Assembly (NCBI GenBank): GCA_004794655.1
Contig: SMMW01000521.1
Span: 248,001 to 312,000, forward strand
DNA length: 64,000 nt
Origin: Marisa cornuarietis
Taxonomy: Eukaryota > Mollusca > Gastropoda > Architaenioglossa > Ampullariidae
Reading direction: 5' to 3'
Part shown: positions 47,643-60,483 of the stretch, one piece after another
Numbering within the stretch: position 1 is the first letter of the stretch
How the letters are laid out: each line of letters opens with the position of its first letter
Position numbers and translations under genes: made by a program
Notes under the pieces: model-generated
Seen by the model: only the letters and a program-made list of their open reading frames with translations
Told to the model about the DNA's origin: nothing
The model's database searches: none

Positions 47643-48858
47643 AACTTCATGTGTTGTTAATGTAGTGTGGAGATCTGAGCGGAGAACATTGATGATATCA
47701 CGTTTTGGGACTTGTTTACAAACAACAGGATAAAGAAAAAAAATGAACCTCATTTAGGAAGGCTGTCGTTCGGACCCGGCCATTTCAGAACTGACTTACT
47801 TTAACTAAAAACTATACGCTGATCATGATCATGAAAACATCATTGCTAACAAGATCTGATTATTCTACTTGAACTTGGGCGTTACGGCGGTATACGTAGT
47901 GGGTGGGTGAGGAAAGATTAGGGGAGGGTACCAAGGGAGTCATCATTAAAGCTTATTCTGGTCTAAAACTGGACTCTGATTGTACTCACAAAACCGGAGA
48001 GGCACCAGGAAGGGAAGGAATATTAATTCCATTCCCAGGAGACCTTGCGAATGAAGTGGACATTATTGAAATCAGGCTGCTTAGAGGCAGCGTAGATTAA
48101 ATAAAGACGTACCTGGAATTGAAAAATATATTGGAGTAGAGGTAAATGTAATGTCTAAGTCGGCACATCACATGATTGTATCAACTGATGTGGCTGGTTC
48201 TCGCACTTGCTATTTAATCTGCATTATTGGGAGATATCTTCATATCTAGCCATTGGTAGAGGAGCGAAAAAAAATATATTATTATTTTTATTATTCTCTT
48301 ATGGTTTGAGATTTATTCTTTTTCAATGATAGTTGATTTAAAAAATCACATCTATAACTTTTCAAGAGTAATTATAGTTTTTGATGTCGGCCTAGCTGAT
48401 GTCACCCGTCCCAGAAATATTCCCCAAATTGTTAAAAAGTCTTCATAAGTCGAGTGTTACTGTAGTTTTGATTATCTTGCATTTTTGTCAAATCATCTGT
48501 GTCATGTTTTTATTAAGTTTAAAGTGCCGTTGGTCTTTTTGCCCCACCCACCCAGCCTCGCCCTCTCCTTCTGCAAACGGGATTGTGTCGCCGGAGCGAT
48601 CGGGAGCGCTGACTGAGTGACACCCCGAACAAACGACGAGCCGCTTAATACCCCAAATGTATTCAAAATGGCCCCACCCGGTACAATGGAGGCGGGTGGA
48701 AGAAGGCGCGGGCGCGTTCGCTGGAGTCAAAAGGCAGAGCAGCCTTATAATCACGGAGCCTTAGAGCCTTCGCGTGTCAGCTGAAGCTATTGTTGGGCGT
48801 GTGAGCGGAGCGATCCGAAAAGGCTGCCAGAAGCGGGTCGCATCAAGTACTTTCAAGA

Positions 48859-48938
48859 AGTGAGTGAGTGAGTGAGTGAGTGAGTGAGTGAGTGAGTGAG
48901 TGAGTGAGTGAGTGAGTGAGTGAGTGAGTGAGTGAGTG
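48859..48938. repeat. (GAGT)n array
   Basis: About 20 perfect units. Confidence 0.95.
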
Positions 48939-49591
48939 CATGCTCGTTTTAGAAACGTCAAGTACATGCAAGGTGCATTATGCCTGTTTAAAAAAAATCA
49001 AGTATTGCCCCGAGGGAGTGATCTCGTGTGTGTTTTATCTGTCCATACATTTGTGTGGTTAGTGTGTAAATGTGTGCTAGAAACATAGCCTGTATGCAAG
49101 TTAGTTATGCGAGTTCGCGCTCATTTATATGCATGCTCGGCATTGCGTGCTTGAGTATGAAGTAGTGTTTCCTTCAGCAAGGAGAAAGATCGAACAAGAG
49201 AGTGAGAGACAAATTGACAAATCGATATTAATGAGAGCACGGACTTGTATCCGTGATGAGAGTAACAGAATAAACAAAGTACGCTTTTTTTACATCTAGC
49301 CCTCGAACACCTAAATTCCCAAGATCACTAGAAAACAGGTACCATAAAACAAGAGGAAAGAATAAATACAGAAGAGTTACAGAAAATATTTGTAAAGATA
49401 CATATACTCTTTCCTTTTGTTTTATTGTGCCTTTTTTTAGAGAGAGTGAGAGAAGAGAAATTCTTTTCCTTCCTCTGCCTAATACGATCACATGAACAAT
49501 GGCTTGAGGAAAATGAAATGGGAGGTAACTCTGACTTTACATCACAATAACAGATTTTGATTGTTTCCCCTTATAAACGCTAAAATGTAAG

Positions 49592-49913
49592 CAGTAAGTC
49601 CACTATTTACGAACGCTCGAGTTACAGACCGCTACATACGAACAAAGTTGTCCTCAAACTCAAAAGTAGTTCGTAAGGATTGTTTTCATGATTAAAGTTA
49701 AAAACTTTATTTGATGAACTTGAAAGTTATTGAAGCACATTGAAAACAACCGAAAACTATTGTTTATATATTTGTACTCCCGAAAGTAAGGCTGGTTGTA
49801 CATGTACTGTACTGTAAACACAGCGCAAATCCGTCCCAGTACCAATTTACAAACAAACTTATGTACGAACAGCCTCCTGGAACCAAGCCTGTTCATATGT
49901 TGGGGACATACTG
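49592..49913. mobile_element. Pogo/Tigger-like MITE
   Basis: The ends read CAGTAAGTCC and, inverted, CAGTATGTCC. Internal blocks include ACATACGAACAAAGTTG and GTTCCAGGAGGCTGTTCGTA, which recall the ends of pogo/Tigger-type short elements. No transposase is present and no intact TA target duplication was found, so this is an old non-autonomous copy. Confidence 0.45.
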
Positions 49914-50698
49914 TATTTGTAATCTTTTTATTTATTTATTTTTAATCTCGAAGGCTGCTACATCTACACGAAGACTATTAAACAATCTTCATATTTGCTC
50001 GCATTCAGAAATATTTAAAAACGTCTCTGGCGTTCTCTTCGATGTTTCTCGTTCATACTATTACATTGAGTCTGTGCACTTGTGAAACTGTCTTTTATTA
50101 TGTTTCTTTCTTCGGCATATTGTTCCCATGAAACTACCACCTCTCTCATCACATCTACTACCAACATCACAATGAAAGCTACTACTGATACATATTTGCT
50201 AGATATTTTCTCTTAAAGTCAATGTTGTTTTCGGCTTTTAACTGTCATCATTCGGTCATCGATCACCAATAAACAAGCGATCGCTGATTTTTTAAAGTTG
50301 TACCTAAAACTCGTGCGGAGAACTCGACATTGCTCATCTTTCTACAAGTTGCTTTTAAATTCAATGTAAACCATGCTTCAGTCTCGGTACGGAAAGAAAG
50401 AAAGAAAAACAAAAGAAAAGAAGAATGAAAAAAAGAAGAAAAGAAAAAAAAGGACAGAAAGAAAGCAAAACTCTAAACGAAGTGGGCAAGGGTAGATTGA
50501 TCAAACCATTATTGATTAATTGATTTCTTTATTCAGTAAGGACACTTAGCCCCCTTTGATGGGGTGTTTAAGATGACAACCCATCGACAAGAAATGTAAA
50601 GGCACGATCCTTAAAGTTGTACAACTTAAGTAAAACAATCAAATTAATGCTATCTATGGGCAGGAGTAATGAGAGTGAGATTCTGTAAGCCTGCCTGC

Positions 50699-50700
<2 letters not shown>

Positions 50701-50773
<73 letters not shown>
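50701..50773. repeat. (GT)n microsatellite
   Basis: About 36 perfect units. Confidence 0.95.
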
Positions 50774-50775
<2 letters not shown>

Positions 50776-53700
50776 AAAACTAAAAACGTGAGGACGAAGA
50801 ATAATCCCTGTAGTTTCTATTTTCCACTATATCTCCATCATCGGTGATCGTACTCTCAAAAGCAGGTCGTCATCACGTCTCCTCCCACAAACACGTTTTC
50901 CACCCCACCCCCATCCCACTCCACCTGCAACGCACTCCCCATCCCCCCCCTCCGCTCCCAGTCTTATTTCCCGTTTCCCATCATGCTCTTTTATTTTTGT
51001 TGTTAATGACGAGTGTCATCACTTTTTAATGTCACCCTCTCACCCTTCATGTCCCTCCCCACTATCCCCCCCCCACGCCTCCCCACCACATTTCTCCTTT
51101 GGCTTGCAATTGGCTACCTCCTGGCGGCGTCATTTCAGCTCGTTCACGGCTGAGAGGGCAAGAGGATAATATCGGAAGCGAGGGAGATTTCTCATCAAAT
51201 TTGATTGAGAGCTTTTATCGTTGTAATAGGAACCTAATATTCCTGCAGTCGTGGCCCCACCAGTGACTGGCGCCATATTGTGCAAAGCTGCTCGAACGAT
51301 GTATGCAATTACTCCGTGCGATTTGCGCCGTCGATCGGAGATATTGAATAGGGGCGATGCCAGAAAAGGGCCAGCAGACGACAATCTTCTCTGGCAGACG
51401 ATCGCCTTCGGGAGTGTCAAAGGACACTTCCGCTCAGTGGTTCAAACCCGCCGGACGTAATTGGAAAACCTCCGCTTTGTGCGCAAAGGGGACGACTGGC
51501 GAGAAAGGTGGGATGTGTCGGACGCAGGGCAGTTTTTTGGTTGAATAATGACAAAAAAGTGGATTTCATGCTTTAAAGACAAGTTTGAAAACGTTAGCCA
51601 GTGGGGGAAAAACAGGACAGTAATCTCACATTAATTGCTAAGCTTGAAGAGAATACGAATTTCTTTAGTGTATTGAAAAAAAATATGGCTTTACATCAGT
51701 AGTGATTTTTTGATGCACATTGCATAACTAGTTTTATTCGTTTTAAAATCTTCTCCGGCAAGCCGTATGTTGTCGTTATGCTGGACAGCTCTGATGTACA
51801 GCAAGACATCTGTCCGAAATTGACAAATAAATAACCAAATGGCCTGTATCTGGAGCGTCAAAATTAAATTAAGGAATTGTAAGCATAATAAGAAGATAAA
51901 CACTTTAAATCACTGAATCGTTCACTACCAAAATATTAAATGAATGTTTGTTTTCACTACTTTGGTGATTTTAAGGTTTATATCGTCATCGATAGTGAAT
52001 GATTGAATCTTTGAGGACATGTGGTTTCTCTATTAAAGTCTTCTTCTTCCCTCAACTCTCTTTCCTCCTTTCTCGTTTCTGCTTCATCTGCTTGTCTCAA
52101 AATTTATTCCCGTCAGAACTGTGGAATGCCAGAAGCAGGTTTATTCCTCCAGCTGTCGGCAGGTGAAAGCAATGCACATATGTAATTATGATAATTCTTA
52201 GTCAGAAATCACACTGTGCAATGTAAGTCCAAAGAATAGTGAGTGCAAAATAGTTTTTTTCCCCCTAATAACTGAGTAACTCTTAATGAAAGATGGAAAT
52301 CCAGGCCCATACATATATTTTCACTCTCGACATACACGCTTTCAGACCTCATCATCATTCACCATTCCCAGAACGAGGCTAACAACACAGACGTCAGGAT
52401 TGTACGTCGATATGTTTGCGTTGTGAAGGCTACAGTTCATAATAAAGCTGGGAAGATATATTTATCAGGCCAGGCTGTGTACAACTGTGACGTCACGATT
52501 TAATTTTTGTGTGTGTGTGCACGGTGATCTTTTGTAGGCGTTCATTGTGTGTGTGTTTGTGTGTGTGTGTGTGTGAGTGAAAGAGAGGGTGTGCGAGAGA
52601 GAGAGAAAGAGGCGTGTTGACTTCTCCACATTACCCATTCAAGCACACCTTGACTGGTGTCAGCAGACAAACATTTATTACTGGTCCGCCGGTACTGGCC
52701 GTTGGTGACTGACAGTTTTGCCACCTTTGCCTGTCTTGGGCGAAGGGAAAGGGGAAAAGGTGCGTTTCGAGATATTTAAGACTGAGACTGACAGCAGCGG
52801 ACAGTTCTTGAGTGGAAGGAGAAGTCCACATTTTCTTGTGACTGACACTAAAAGGTGAACAAGTCACACTTCGTGGAAAGTAAAGCTGATGAGGAAATAA
52901 GTGGTATGTCATGTCTCCGACAAAGTGCTATGCTGTCCTCATTTTACCCTCCTGTAACATTTTAAACATTTGGCCGCCGCTTTTTATTTCTCACTCTCTC
53001 TCTCTTGCAGATCTCATTTTTTGAAATTCCTTTCTATTGTCCCTTCCCTGTATTTGATTCTGTCTTTATGTTTGATACCAGAGTCATAGCTTAATGGACC
53101 AATATCTTCCGACAGTTTCTCTTGTAACTGGTGCGCCGGTGGATATTCCAACAATTGTCCCTTTATCTTCCATTTAATGTATGTTTTTTCTAGTTTCTTT
53201 ACCTAAAAAAATACATATCACTCTTTCTGTTTCTTGTGGGTGGTTTATATTGAACTTATGCTCTTCTTATTTTTTCCTGTCTATGTTGTTCTTACAAACG
53301 AAAATGAAAATAACCAGTTTATTAAACTCAAGGGGCCATTGTAACTTGAACGGTTGCAAAAAAGGATATACAAGTAACGCATCAGAGCAAAATACAAAAA
53401 ATGCAGTCTTACATCTAAAACCACTCGTCAAACACACTAACAACGCTCACACGGCCAAACATTTATCTATAGATCTCCGGATTTCTTTTTATTTTGTTAT
53501 TTTTTTAAAGCTTATTTCGATTTGGGAGTCCATTGTGTGACCAGTCGTGGTCCTGGTGATGTGCTGGACTGTGTTTCTCGATTGTGACATTTTGTTTTAC
53601 TTCTACGACTTCAGTTGATCCGTTGACCTACAGTCTTGCCTTCCACGAGGCCATTTTCATCTCAGTCCAGTTTCTTGTGTCTGCAGTCGACAGCGAGATG

Positions 53701-54289
53701 AAACATGTGAAATGTGGCTAAACTTCTTGATGACTCGAGGCAGCAAAACTGTCTACAGCTTGTGTGACCTGCGGAGGTTTATCTTCATCATTCTTGATCT
53801 GTTCTTTCTTATGACTTTTCCGATGACAAACAATTGCAGATGTAAACGCTAAATCGTGAAATGTGTCGCCAGGCCGCTCAGACAAATCTGGTCCTCCGTT
53901 TACCTCTTTCTTCGCGATTTCTTTTTCCCCATAATTTATGCATTTATTTTAATTTCATAGATTTGTTGGATAATGGAATACTGTATCCGTTCAGTTATTA
54001 ATCAGACAGCACTACAATTCTTCTTCCTCTCCTTCATCTCCTTCTTCTCCCACCTCTCCTTCCTCCTCCTCTGTTTTTTGTTTGTTTTGTTTGTTTGTTT
54101 GTTTTCTTTCTTTCTTTCTTTCTTTCTTATTACCCTTTTCCATGCATTCTTGCCTTTTCAGTTCCTGTCGTTGTGGTTGGATTCTTAATTTTTTCCCTTT
54201 TGTGATTATTCCTGTTGCTACAATTAGTGTCATTTGTAAAGCGCCAACAGGTTGCTCATAGGGCTTGGAATGGTGCTAAAAATATCACC

Positions 54290-54293
<4 letters not shown>

Positions 54294-54340
<47 letters not shown>
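54294..54340. repeat. (ATT)n array
   Basis: About 15 perfect units. Confidence 0.95.
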
Positions 54341-55473
54341 GAAGAGAAGCAGAGGTACAAATGACTTTATTGCCGATTACCTGTGCAAAGCATAACGTTT
54401 TACTGATTGAAAATAAACAAATTCTCTTGCTAGTGCATGTTCGTGTATTTAACCGGGTGGACAAAAACACTGCCTAGGTACCTGAAGAAGTCAACAGTTT
54501 CAACAGGTTAATCGTGTATCATGCTGGGGACAACAGCAACTTCATTTTGTTATAGCGTCTGTGCTCATATTTTTGTCTTATCTCGTCACAACAAATGTAC
54601 AAAATATGAGAAGGCATCGCCATACCCTTGCAAACAGGGTGAACAATGCAGCAGCATCTGGAAATTTGAGGAGATAGCTATGCTCACCAGTACTTCTGCA
54701 ACTGTCTGTATACACAATCTTTTCTTTGTATATTTTCTCCGCCTTCCTTATCGCCTTTCTTCACATCGCTATGTGCTGATTTTTTGCCAAGGAATCTCTG
54801 GTGAAGAAAACGCTTCTGATAATATACCACACCTTCAAATTCTTCAGTCACCCAAGCTTTGCGATTTGTAAATATCACAATAGTTTTGCTAAGGATGTAA
54901 GAAAGAAATGTAAGAAGAAACATTAGTTAACTCATTTAGGCTACCACATAAATCGGGGTGGGGGGTGACAGGCAGGTCTCCCGATATTCCTTCATGCCCG
55001 AAGCGAGAGTCTCTACCAACCACCTAGTGATTGAATGTTAGGAGTAAAGGTGGGTTTCGTTGCTTATATGTTCATGGGGTATCTACGCTGTATACCCAGT
55101 TCTCCATCCTCTTTTCCTCTTAGACCTCTTCCTTTTTTGGATCATTTCAGAGGGAGTGCTCAAAGAGACGAGCAAAAGGTCTGATCACCCCAAAGAGAGT
55201 AAGAAATCTCTTGCATAAATGGAATGGCCACCACTCTGGTATCGTTGTCATGACGCAGATACCACAGAAATCCACGGACAAACACTGATTAACACCACAA
55301 CACTTCATTTCGTCCAGTTGTTCATTTTCCAGGTACTCACATCCACCAGAATGTCACGAATGGAATAAAAAATGGTTGTCGACTGTTTTAAAAACTAGCA
55401 CGTGGTGCACGTTGACCCTCGTTAGTGAGCGGCCTTCACCTTACCACATACTTTCTTGCTTTTTTTATTATTC

Positions 55474-55612
55474 TTTATTTTTTGTTCTCATTCTTATTCT
55501 CGTTCTTATTCTCGTTCTAGTTTTTCTTCTTGTTCTCTTTCTAGTTTTTCTTGTTGTTTTCGTTCTAGTTTGTTGTTGTTGTTGTTGTTGTTTTTGTTGT
55601 TGTTGTTCTAGC
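55474..55612. repeat. (TTCTCG)n-like and (GTT)n tract
   Basis: Degenerate hexamer repeats (TTCTTATTCTCG-like) change into a GTT run; strongly T-rich on the plus strand. Confidence 0.8.
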
Positions 55613-58369
55613 AGACCGGTACATGGATTACTCAAAGCCTCCGTGTTCGTATTAACTGCTCCTTTTGTCATTTGTTTCTTAAATGGTTAAGAGTTTACAA
55701 TTGCTTGTTTATAGGTTTCTTTGGTTTTTTTTTCTTTCATCCTTTGTTTTTCTCTTACTTTGTTCCTCTCACTCTATCCCCCCTCTCTCCCGCTGTCGCT
55801 CCGTTTTATTATTTTCTTTCTTTCTGTCGTTGATTTATATGTTTCCTTCTTTTTATTTGTTTTGTCGTGGTTTATATTTTCTTTGTCTCTATTTTATACT
55901 GCTGTGTCAGTAACTCATCAAGGTTAATCTAATGCATTTACTATTATTTTAGGGGTGAAAGAGATCGGGACAATGTATCATATAAACTAAGCCCCTCTCC
56001 TCGAAAGCTAATTTTTAACTGCATCTCACCGCATTCATTTAACAAAAAAATGATGTGCAGCGTGCGTTTATGTCATTCCTGGCAGGAGTAAACGGCCATG
56101 CTATCTAGAAAACAGACAGGTGCCCTACCACTTCGTCCAGCTTTTTTGATCACAAAGAGTTTATTGCAGTGTCCCGTGGCTCTGTGCTGCCCCCTCGCGA
56201 CAGAGATAGATTGTGACCGCGTGACACGGAAGACTACTGTTCCCGTCACGCCTGTCACGACTCTCACCTTCACTTCCTTTTGTTTGCCAACAATACACCA
56301 GTGTGTGGGGCTTATTTTATTCTCTCTTTCTTTTCCAGTTTTTTTTCTTTCTTTCTTTTCATGAACTTCTGGTGGCGTTAAAGACTTCTATAAATATTCT
56401 GCACGTAAGTCGGCGTTGCTAAAATGTAAATATGGCTGCGATGTGTGTTGATAATGTGGATCGTGAATGTCATCAGTTTGTCAGTTTTCATGTAATGAAA
56501 GGAAACGTTACCGTGACTTATTGTCGATTTATGGGTGGGAAAAGTTGATAAGGCAAAGTGCTGATGAAGGTAACTGAAGGCGCAGAGTGGGTTTGGGATG
56601 CGGTTTTAGTCATGAAAACCGCTTAATTTTATGCCTTGTTGATGGAATCTTTCAAGACACAAATAATGTTATAAAGACAGAGTTGATGATGTGGGTGATA
56701 AGAAAGCAGTTTACAATCCGTTATATAATGAAGAAAAAAATTTTCCCATCAACGATATCGTCATCATTCAAGACCTTCTTTGTTAAGAGTTGTTTTAGCG
56801 TGCATGGACAGTGTTCTCACAATAAATAAATAACTATTCAAATGAATTGCCAGAAAATTCCTTTAAAAATAGTCCGGTTTTCATTTCATGACAGAAGCAT
56901 GTCTAAAATGTTACGAGGGGGGGGGGGAACTATTGTTAGGCAGGAAAATTCTTAAGACTGAAAATAACCAAGAAATCATTGGATCATGACAGGGTGGTAA
57001 TCTTATGATCTTAGTAAAATAAAACCAAGCAGAAATCCCTCCAGCGCACCAAACTTGGCAGGACGTTCGTGTCTGGATGGAGCCCCTGCTCGTGGCCGTC
57101 GAATGCCCGCAGCTGTCCGTCCGACTGAACCGAACTCATCACGCAGCAGACGACACGAAGAAGGTGAGGGTTGCTGCAGGAAAAGGGCCAGGAGGAAGAC
57201 AATTTCGCTAATTTCAGACCACCATTCAAAACCTTGTCCATTCATTTCCTGCAACACGATTGTTCATTTTCTTCGGTCATCTTGGAACAAAACTCAGGCT
57301 CGCGGAAAATGGCGGTAAGGGTCACGTGTTTATGACTGTCGTCTGCCACGTATTGGCCCCCAGTCGAAGAAAAGCGCGCTCGAATAGAATATTTCGGGAA
57401 AACCGTGCTCTTCATACGACGCTAAGGGAAATGCCTCGTCTGGCCCGTTCTTTGGAAAACTGGGATCGCAGTTGAGTGGAATGAAATGGAAACGAAACGA
57501 ACCTCATTTCAAATTCATGACCGGACGGTATTTAGTCACTAGCACGTAGGAATGCGGTAATATATGGTGGGCGCGTTTCTGACATGAAATTGCATTTTTT
57601 TTTTTTGGTCTTATAATGAAGATGATTGTAAACAAACGGACCATGAATGTTTTAAGAAAGTACTAAGTCGATGCCATTGATAATTGTTTACATACAATAA
57701 TGGCTAATAAAAGCTTAGTCAAGAGATGCTGGATCAAGTCGACTCAGGCAATATTATGGGAGAAAATAAATAATTTGATGCTTCTAAAAATGATAAATAT
57801 AAATATTTATACGTATATATATATATATATATAAACCACTCCAGGCATATCTGGGTGTTGGTTTAAATGTACTGAAATATAGTAAATATATATTAAATGA
57901 ATACAGTAAATACAGTAATCAAAAATTACACAATATTAAATTAATTCAGTAGTTAATATTGTAAACAAAAAGTAAACCGATTTAGTAAACCATTAATAAG
58001 TGAATAAAAATACATTAAATCTAGTAAATTAGTAGTATATCAAAATAGTAAACAAATAGTAGAGTAAAAGACTAAATAAACTCCAGTTTATATTGTAGAA
58101 ATATAGTACATCAGTACAATCACTAGTCACTATAATAAGCAAGTACGGTTAATGTAGTGAGTACAGTAAGTCAACGCTTTATTCATTGTTCCTTTATTTT
58201 TGTATTTCTTTGGTGTTCTATTGATGTTTTCATTATTTTATTTGTCCTCGGTACATATATTTTACAGCAAACTTTGGCCTGATTAAAGTAAAGATAACTT
58301 TAATGGAGACACACCGAAGAAAACGTCACCCATCTTTTTCGAGGGGGAGCAAACAAGAGGAGCCTCACA

Positions 58370-58790
58370 GGCCGCAGCCCGCGCGCGCACTGCGCGCAAC
58401 TGTCTTCACCCAAGCGGAAGCCACGTGACAACAGTCCTTTGAAAACGCCGGAACGAAATCAAGCAGAAAATAAATAAACGAAACGAAGCTGAGTTTCAAT
58501 TACTCGAGTGTTTAATGCAAGTTCTGAACAGCGAGCGGCGGCCGACATCAATTGAGCACGCCGTGCGACCGCCGGATCCTGCCTTGTGTTCTTCCGCCTC
58601 ACTTTCATTGGCTGTCGTACGGGCCGCGACACGTGCTAGATTGTCTCCCTTCGCGCCCGCTCGGGGTGCGAAATATTGCGACCTTCCTTTTGACGGCGAG
58701 ATGCTTTCGGTTGGTGGTCGAGGGTCCAACTTTCCTCCTCTAAGACACCCGCATCGTGGCATTCAGCACATCCCGTGTTGGGCTGCTGGT
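58370..58790. other. CpG-rich, non-repetitive segment
   Basis: Local GC and CpG are far above the surroundings, including a GCGCGCGCACTGCGCGC run and two CACGTG E-boxes. A 182-residue open frame crosses it but looks like a by-product of composition. It could be an unmethylated promoter region whose transcript is not evident here. Confidence 0.35.
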
Positions 58791-59423
58791 CCTCGCACGC
58801 TGCTGAAAGCCGTCCATTCATTTGATCCTCTGCACTCAAAAACTCATCTCCTTTGTCATCCCGTGTTGGGGGAAGAAGGGGTGAAGGCTTTCAAAGCTGA
58901 AGAAAGAAAAGGGAAAGCTGTGTTCTCATTATTCTTGCGTGTCATCAGCGTCCCCACCAACACTCGCCCACATTCCCGCTGCCTCGTCAGTAACATTTTA
59001 TTCCTTTTTTCTTCTAACGTGTGCTTTCAAAGTCATACTAGCACCCCGTGCTACCAGTTTTAGTAAAAATACAATGACATATGAAGGTTTATTTTTCTTT
59101 TCTTTTTTCTTTCTTTCTGTGAAGACACATATAAATGGTTAAATTCACACAGGTGGTGTTTGTCTGGCTGTACTGTGTAGGGGCATATTTTTCTAGTAAT
59201 GATTTAACTGGGGAAATAAGGCTGTCATGGAAATAGGATGAAAATTCTACTTCTGCTGCTAATAATGATCATAACATCTTTAGCGGTTTATAATCCGGTG
59301 ATTACACCAAAGAACTATTACTACCGAATTTAATTTATCCTTTTTATGGTATATATATATATATATACTTGTGTTGAAAGTGTGTTGATAAATTCATTTC
59401 CAGCAAAAAAATTTAATATTTTA

Positions 59424-59454
<31 letters not shown>

Positions 59455-59584
59455 CGTGTATGTTTGTGCGTGTGTGCTTGCGTGCGTTCGTGCAAAACTG
59501 AGAATGGCAGCACCATGAAGTCGTGGGAGCGAAAGAGAATATGGCTGCTGCATACGCGAAAAGCTGAAGGAATAAAATAGGACT

Positions 59585-59732
59585 GTTATCTTCCTCAGAA
59601 TAACCTGTGACTGCCATGTCCACCAAAGTAACCTGTGACTGTCATTTTCTTCAAATCACCTGTGAACTGCATGCTCTTCAAAGCCCGTGACTGTCATGTT
59701 CTTCAAAATGAAGTCTGGCTGCCATGTTCCCT
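59585..59732. repeat. Degenerate ~31-bp minisatellite
   Basis: Five copies of a unit like AACCTGTGACTGCCATGTTC plus TTCAAA(GT). It lies about 130 bp beyond the 3' end of the secreted-protein gene. Confidence 0.7.
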
Positions 59733-59863
59733 TATCGCTCGTATTAAGATATATACGCAGATTATTTCATTTGGAAGAAAGACCGTTACCGACCTTTTTG
59801 TGGGAGTGAAAGAAAGAGAAACACATAAAAAAGAATACAATATTGCTGACTTCAAGTTAAATC

Positions 59864-59869
59864 TTTAAT
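59864..59869 (-). terminator. ATTAAA polyadenylation signal of the secreted-protein gene
   Basis: A variant signal ATTAAA lies about 235 nt after the stop codon on the minus strand. Assignment is by position. Confidence 0.35.
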
Positions 59870-60102
59870 ATATTTAACATATATATATAAACAAGAACAC
59901 ATTTCTTAGCACTAGCAGCACCCATTAAAACACTAATATGTAAAAAAAAAAAAAAAACAACTGATAATTGATGAGTCTAGTTTTCCCCCTGTTCCTTTGT
60001 CAGACTTTAAAAGTCAGCTTCAGAGAATAGTTCTGGCCTAAGCAGAATCTAGAAGAACAGTTTTCCAGCTTTGTTTTCATCCCGAGGGTGAGTCGCAAGT
60101 GG

Positions 60103-60483
60103 TTAACTGATCATGCTGGCAACCTTGGCCATTTCAATCATGACTTTCCCCGTCCCCTCGATGTTTTGCTCCTGCATGGGTCCCCGTTGTTGTGCGTAGT
60201 AGTTTCCTTCTGGTTCCACATACGCACCGTAGGGACCATTGTGATAGTATCCGTTTTCATAGTAACCGTTTTGACCTCCAGGGTAGGGACCCCCAGGGCC
60301 GCTATTGTAGCCGGCGTTGGGCGAGACGCACGTGCACCGCCCGCCTCTGACGTCGCAGTAGCCGCCCCGGCTCGTGCACGACCAGGCGTTCGGGTCACAG
60401 CGATAGAAGCGGTCGAATCCACAGCCGTGGGCCAGGGTCAGGAGAGCGCAGGAGAGGGTCAGGAGGTGGAGTGTGGAGGCCAT
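60103..60483 (-). CDS. Small secreted six-cysteine protein with Tyr/Gly/Asn-rich tail
   Basis: One open coding exon gives 126 residues. Residues 1-20 (MASTLHLLTLSCALLTLAHG) are a clear signal peptide. The mature N terminus has six cysteines spaced C-x7-C-x6-C-x6-C-x6-C-x1-C within about 33 residues (CGFDRFYRC to CTCVSP), a compact disulfide module resembling EGF-like or defensin-like spacing but not assignable to a family here. A low-complexity segment follows (PGGQNGYYENGYYHNGPYG), then an acidic/Gln stretch ending VMIEMAKVASMIS. The ATG lies 11 nt inside a good acceptor (ctctgatgcag|AG), so the gene has an upstream non-coding exon. Tyr/Gly-rich tails of this kind occur in mollusc shell-matrix and adhesive proteins, so a secreted structural or host-defence role is possible. 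I do not assign a function. Confidence 0.75.
   Translation of the reverse strand: MASTLHLLTLSCALLTLAHGCGFDRFYRCDPNAWSCTSRGGYCDVRGGRCTCVSPNAGYNSGPGGPYPGGQNGYYENGYYHNGPYGAYVEPEGNYYAQQRGPMQEQNIEGTGKVMIEMAKVASMIS

Larger units (their letters stand above)
46541..49591. other. No supported gene; CpG-rich patch near 48.6-48.8 kb
   Basis: Apart from GATT and GAGT arrays the sequence is non-repetitive. A GC- and CpG-rich segment lies at about 48590-48840. The open frames present have no recognisable protein features. Confidence 0.5.
49914..58370. other. Gene desert: no supported gene
   Basis: This holds simple repeats, T-rich tracts (53.9-56.4 kb) and AT-rich sequence with (AT)n near 57.8 kb. A non-repetitive, mid-GC block at about 51130-51540 stands out and might be regulatory. 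No splice-bounded coding exon was recognised. Confidence 0.5.

Noticed and set aside
53181..53540. 119-residue open frame
   Set aside because: T-rich sequence yielding Phe/Leu residues, no motif or splice context.
58515..59063. 182-residue protein across the CpG-rich segment
   Set aside because: No domain, signal or splice context; open frames are expected in GC-rich sequence, and several overlap here.
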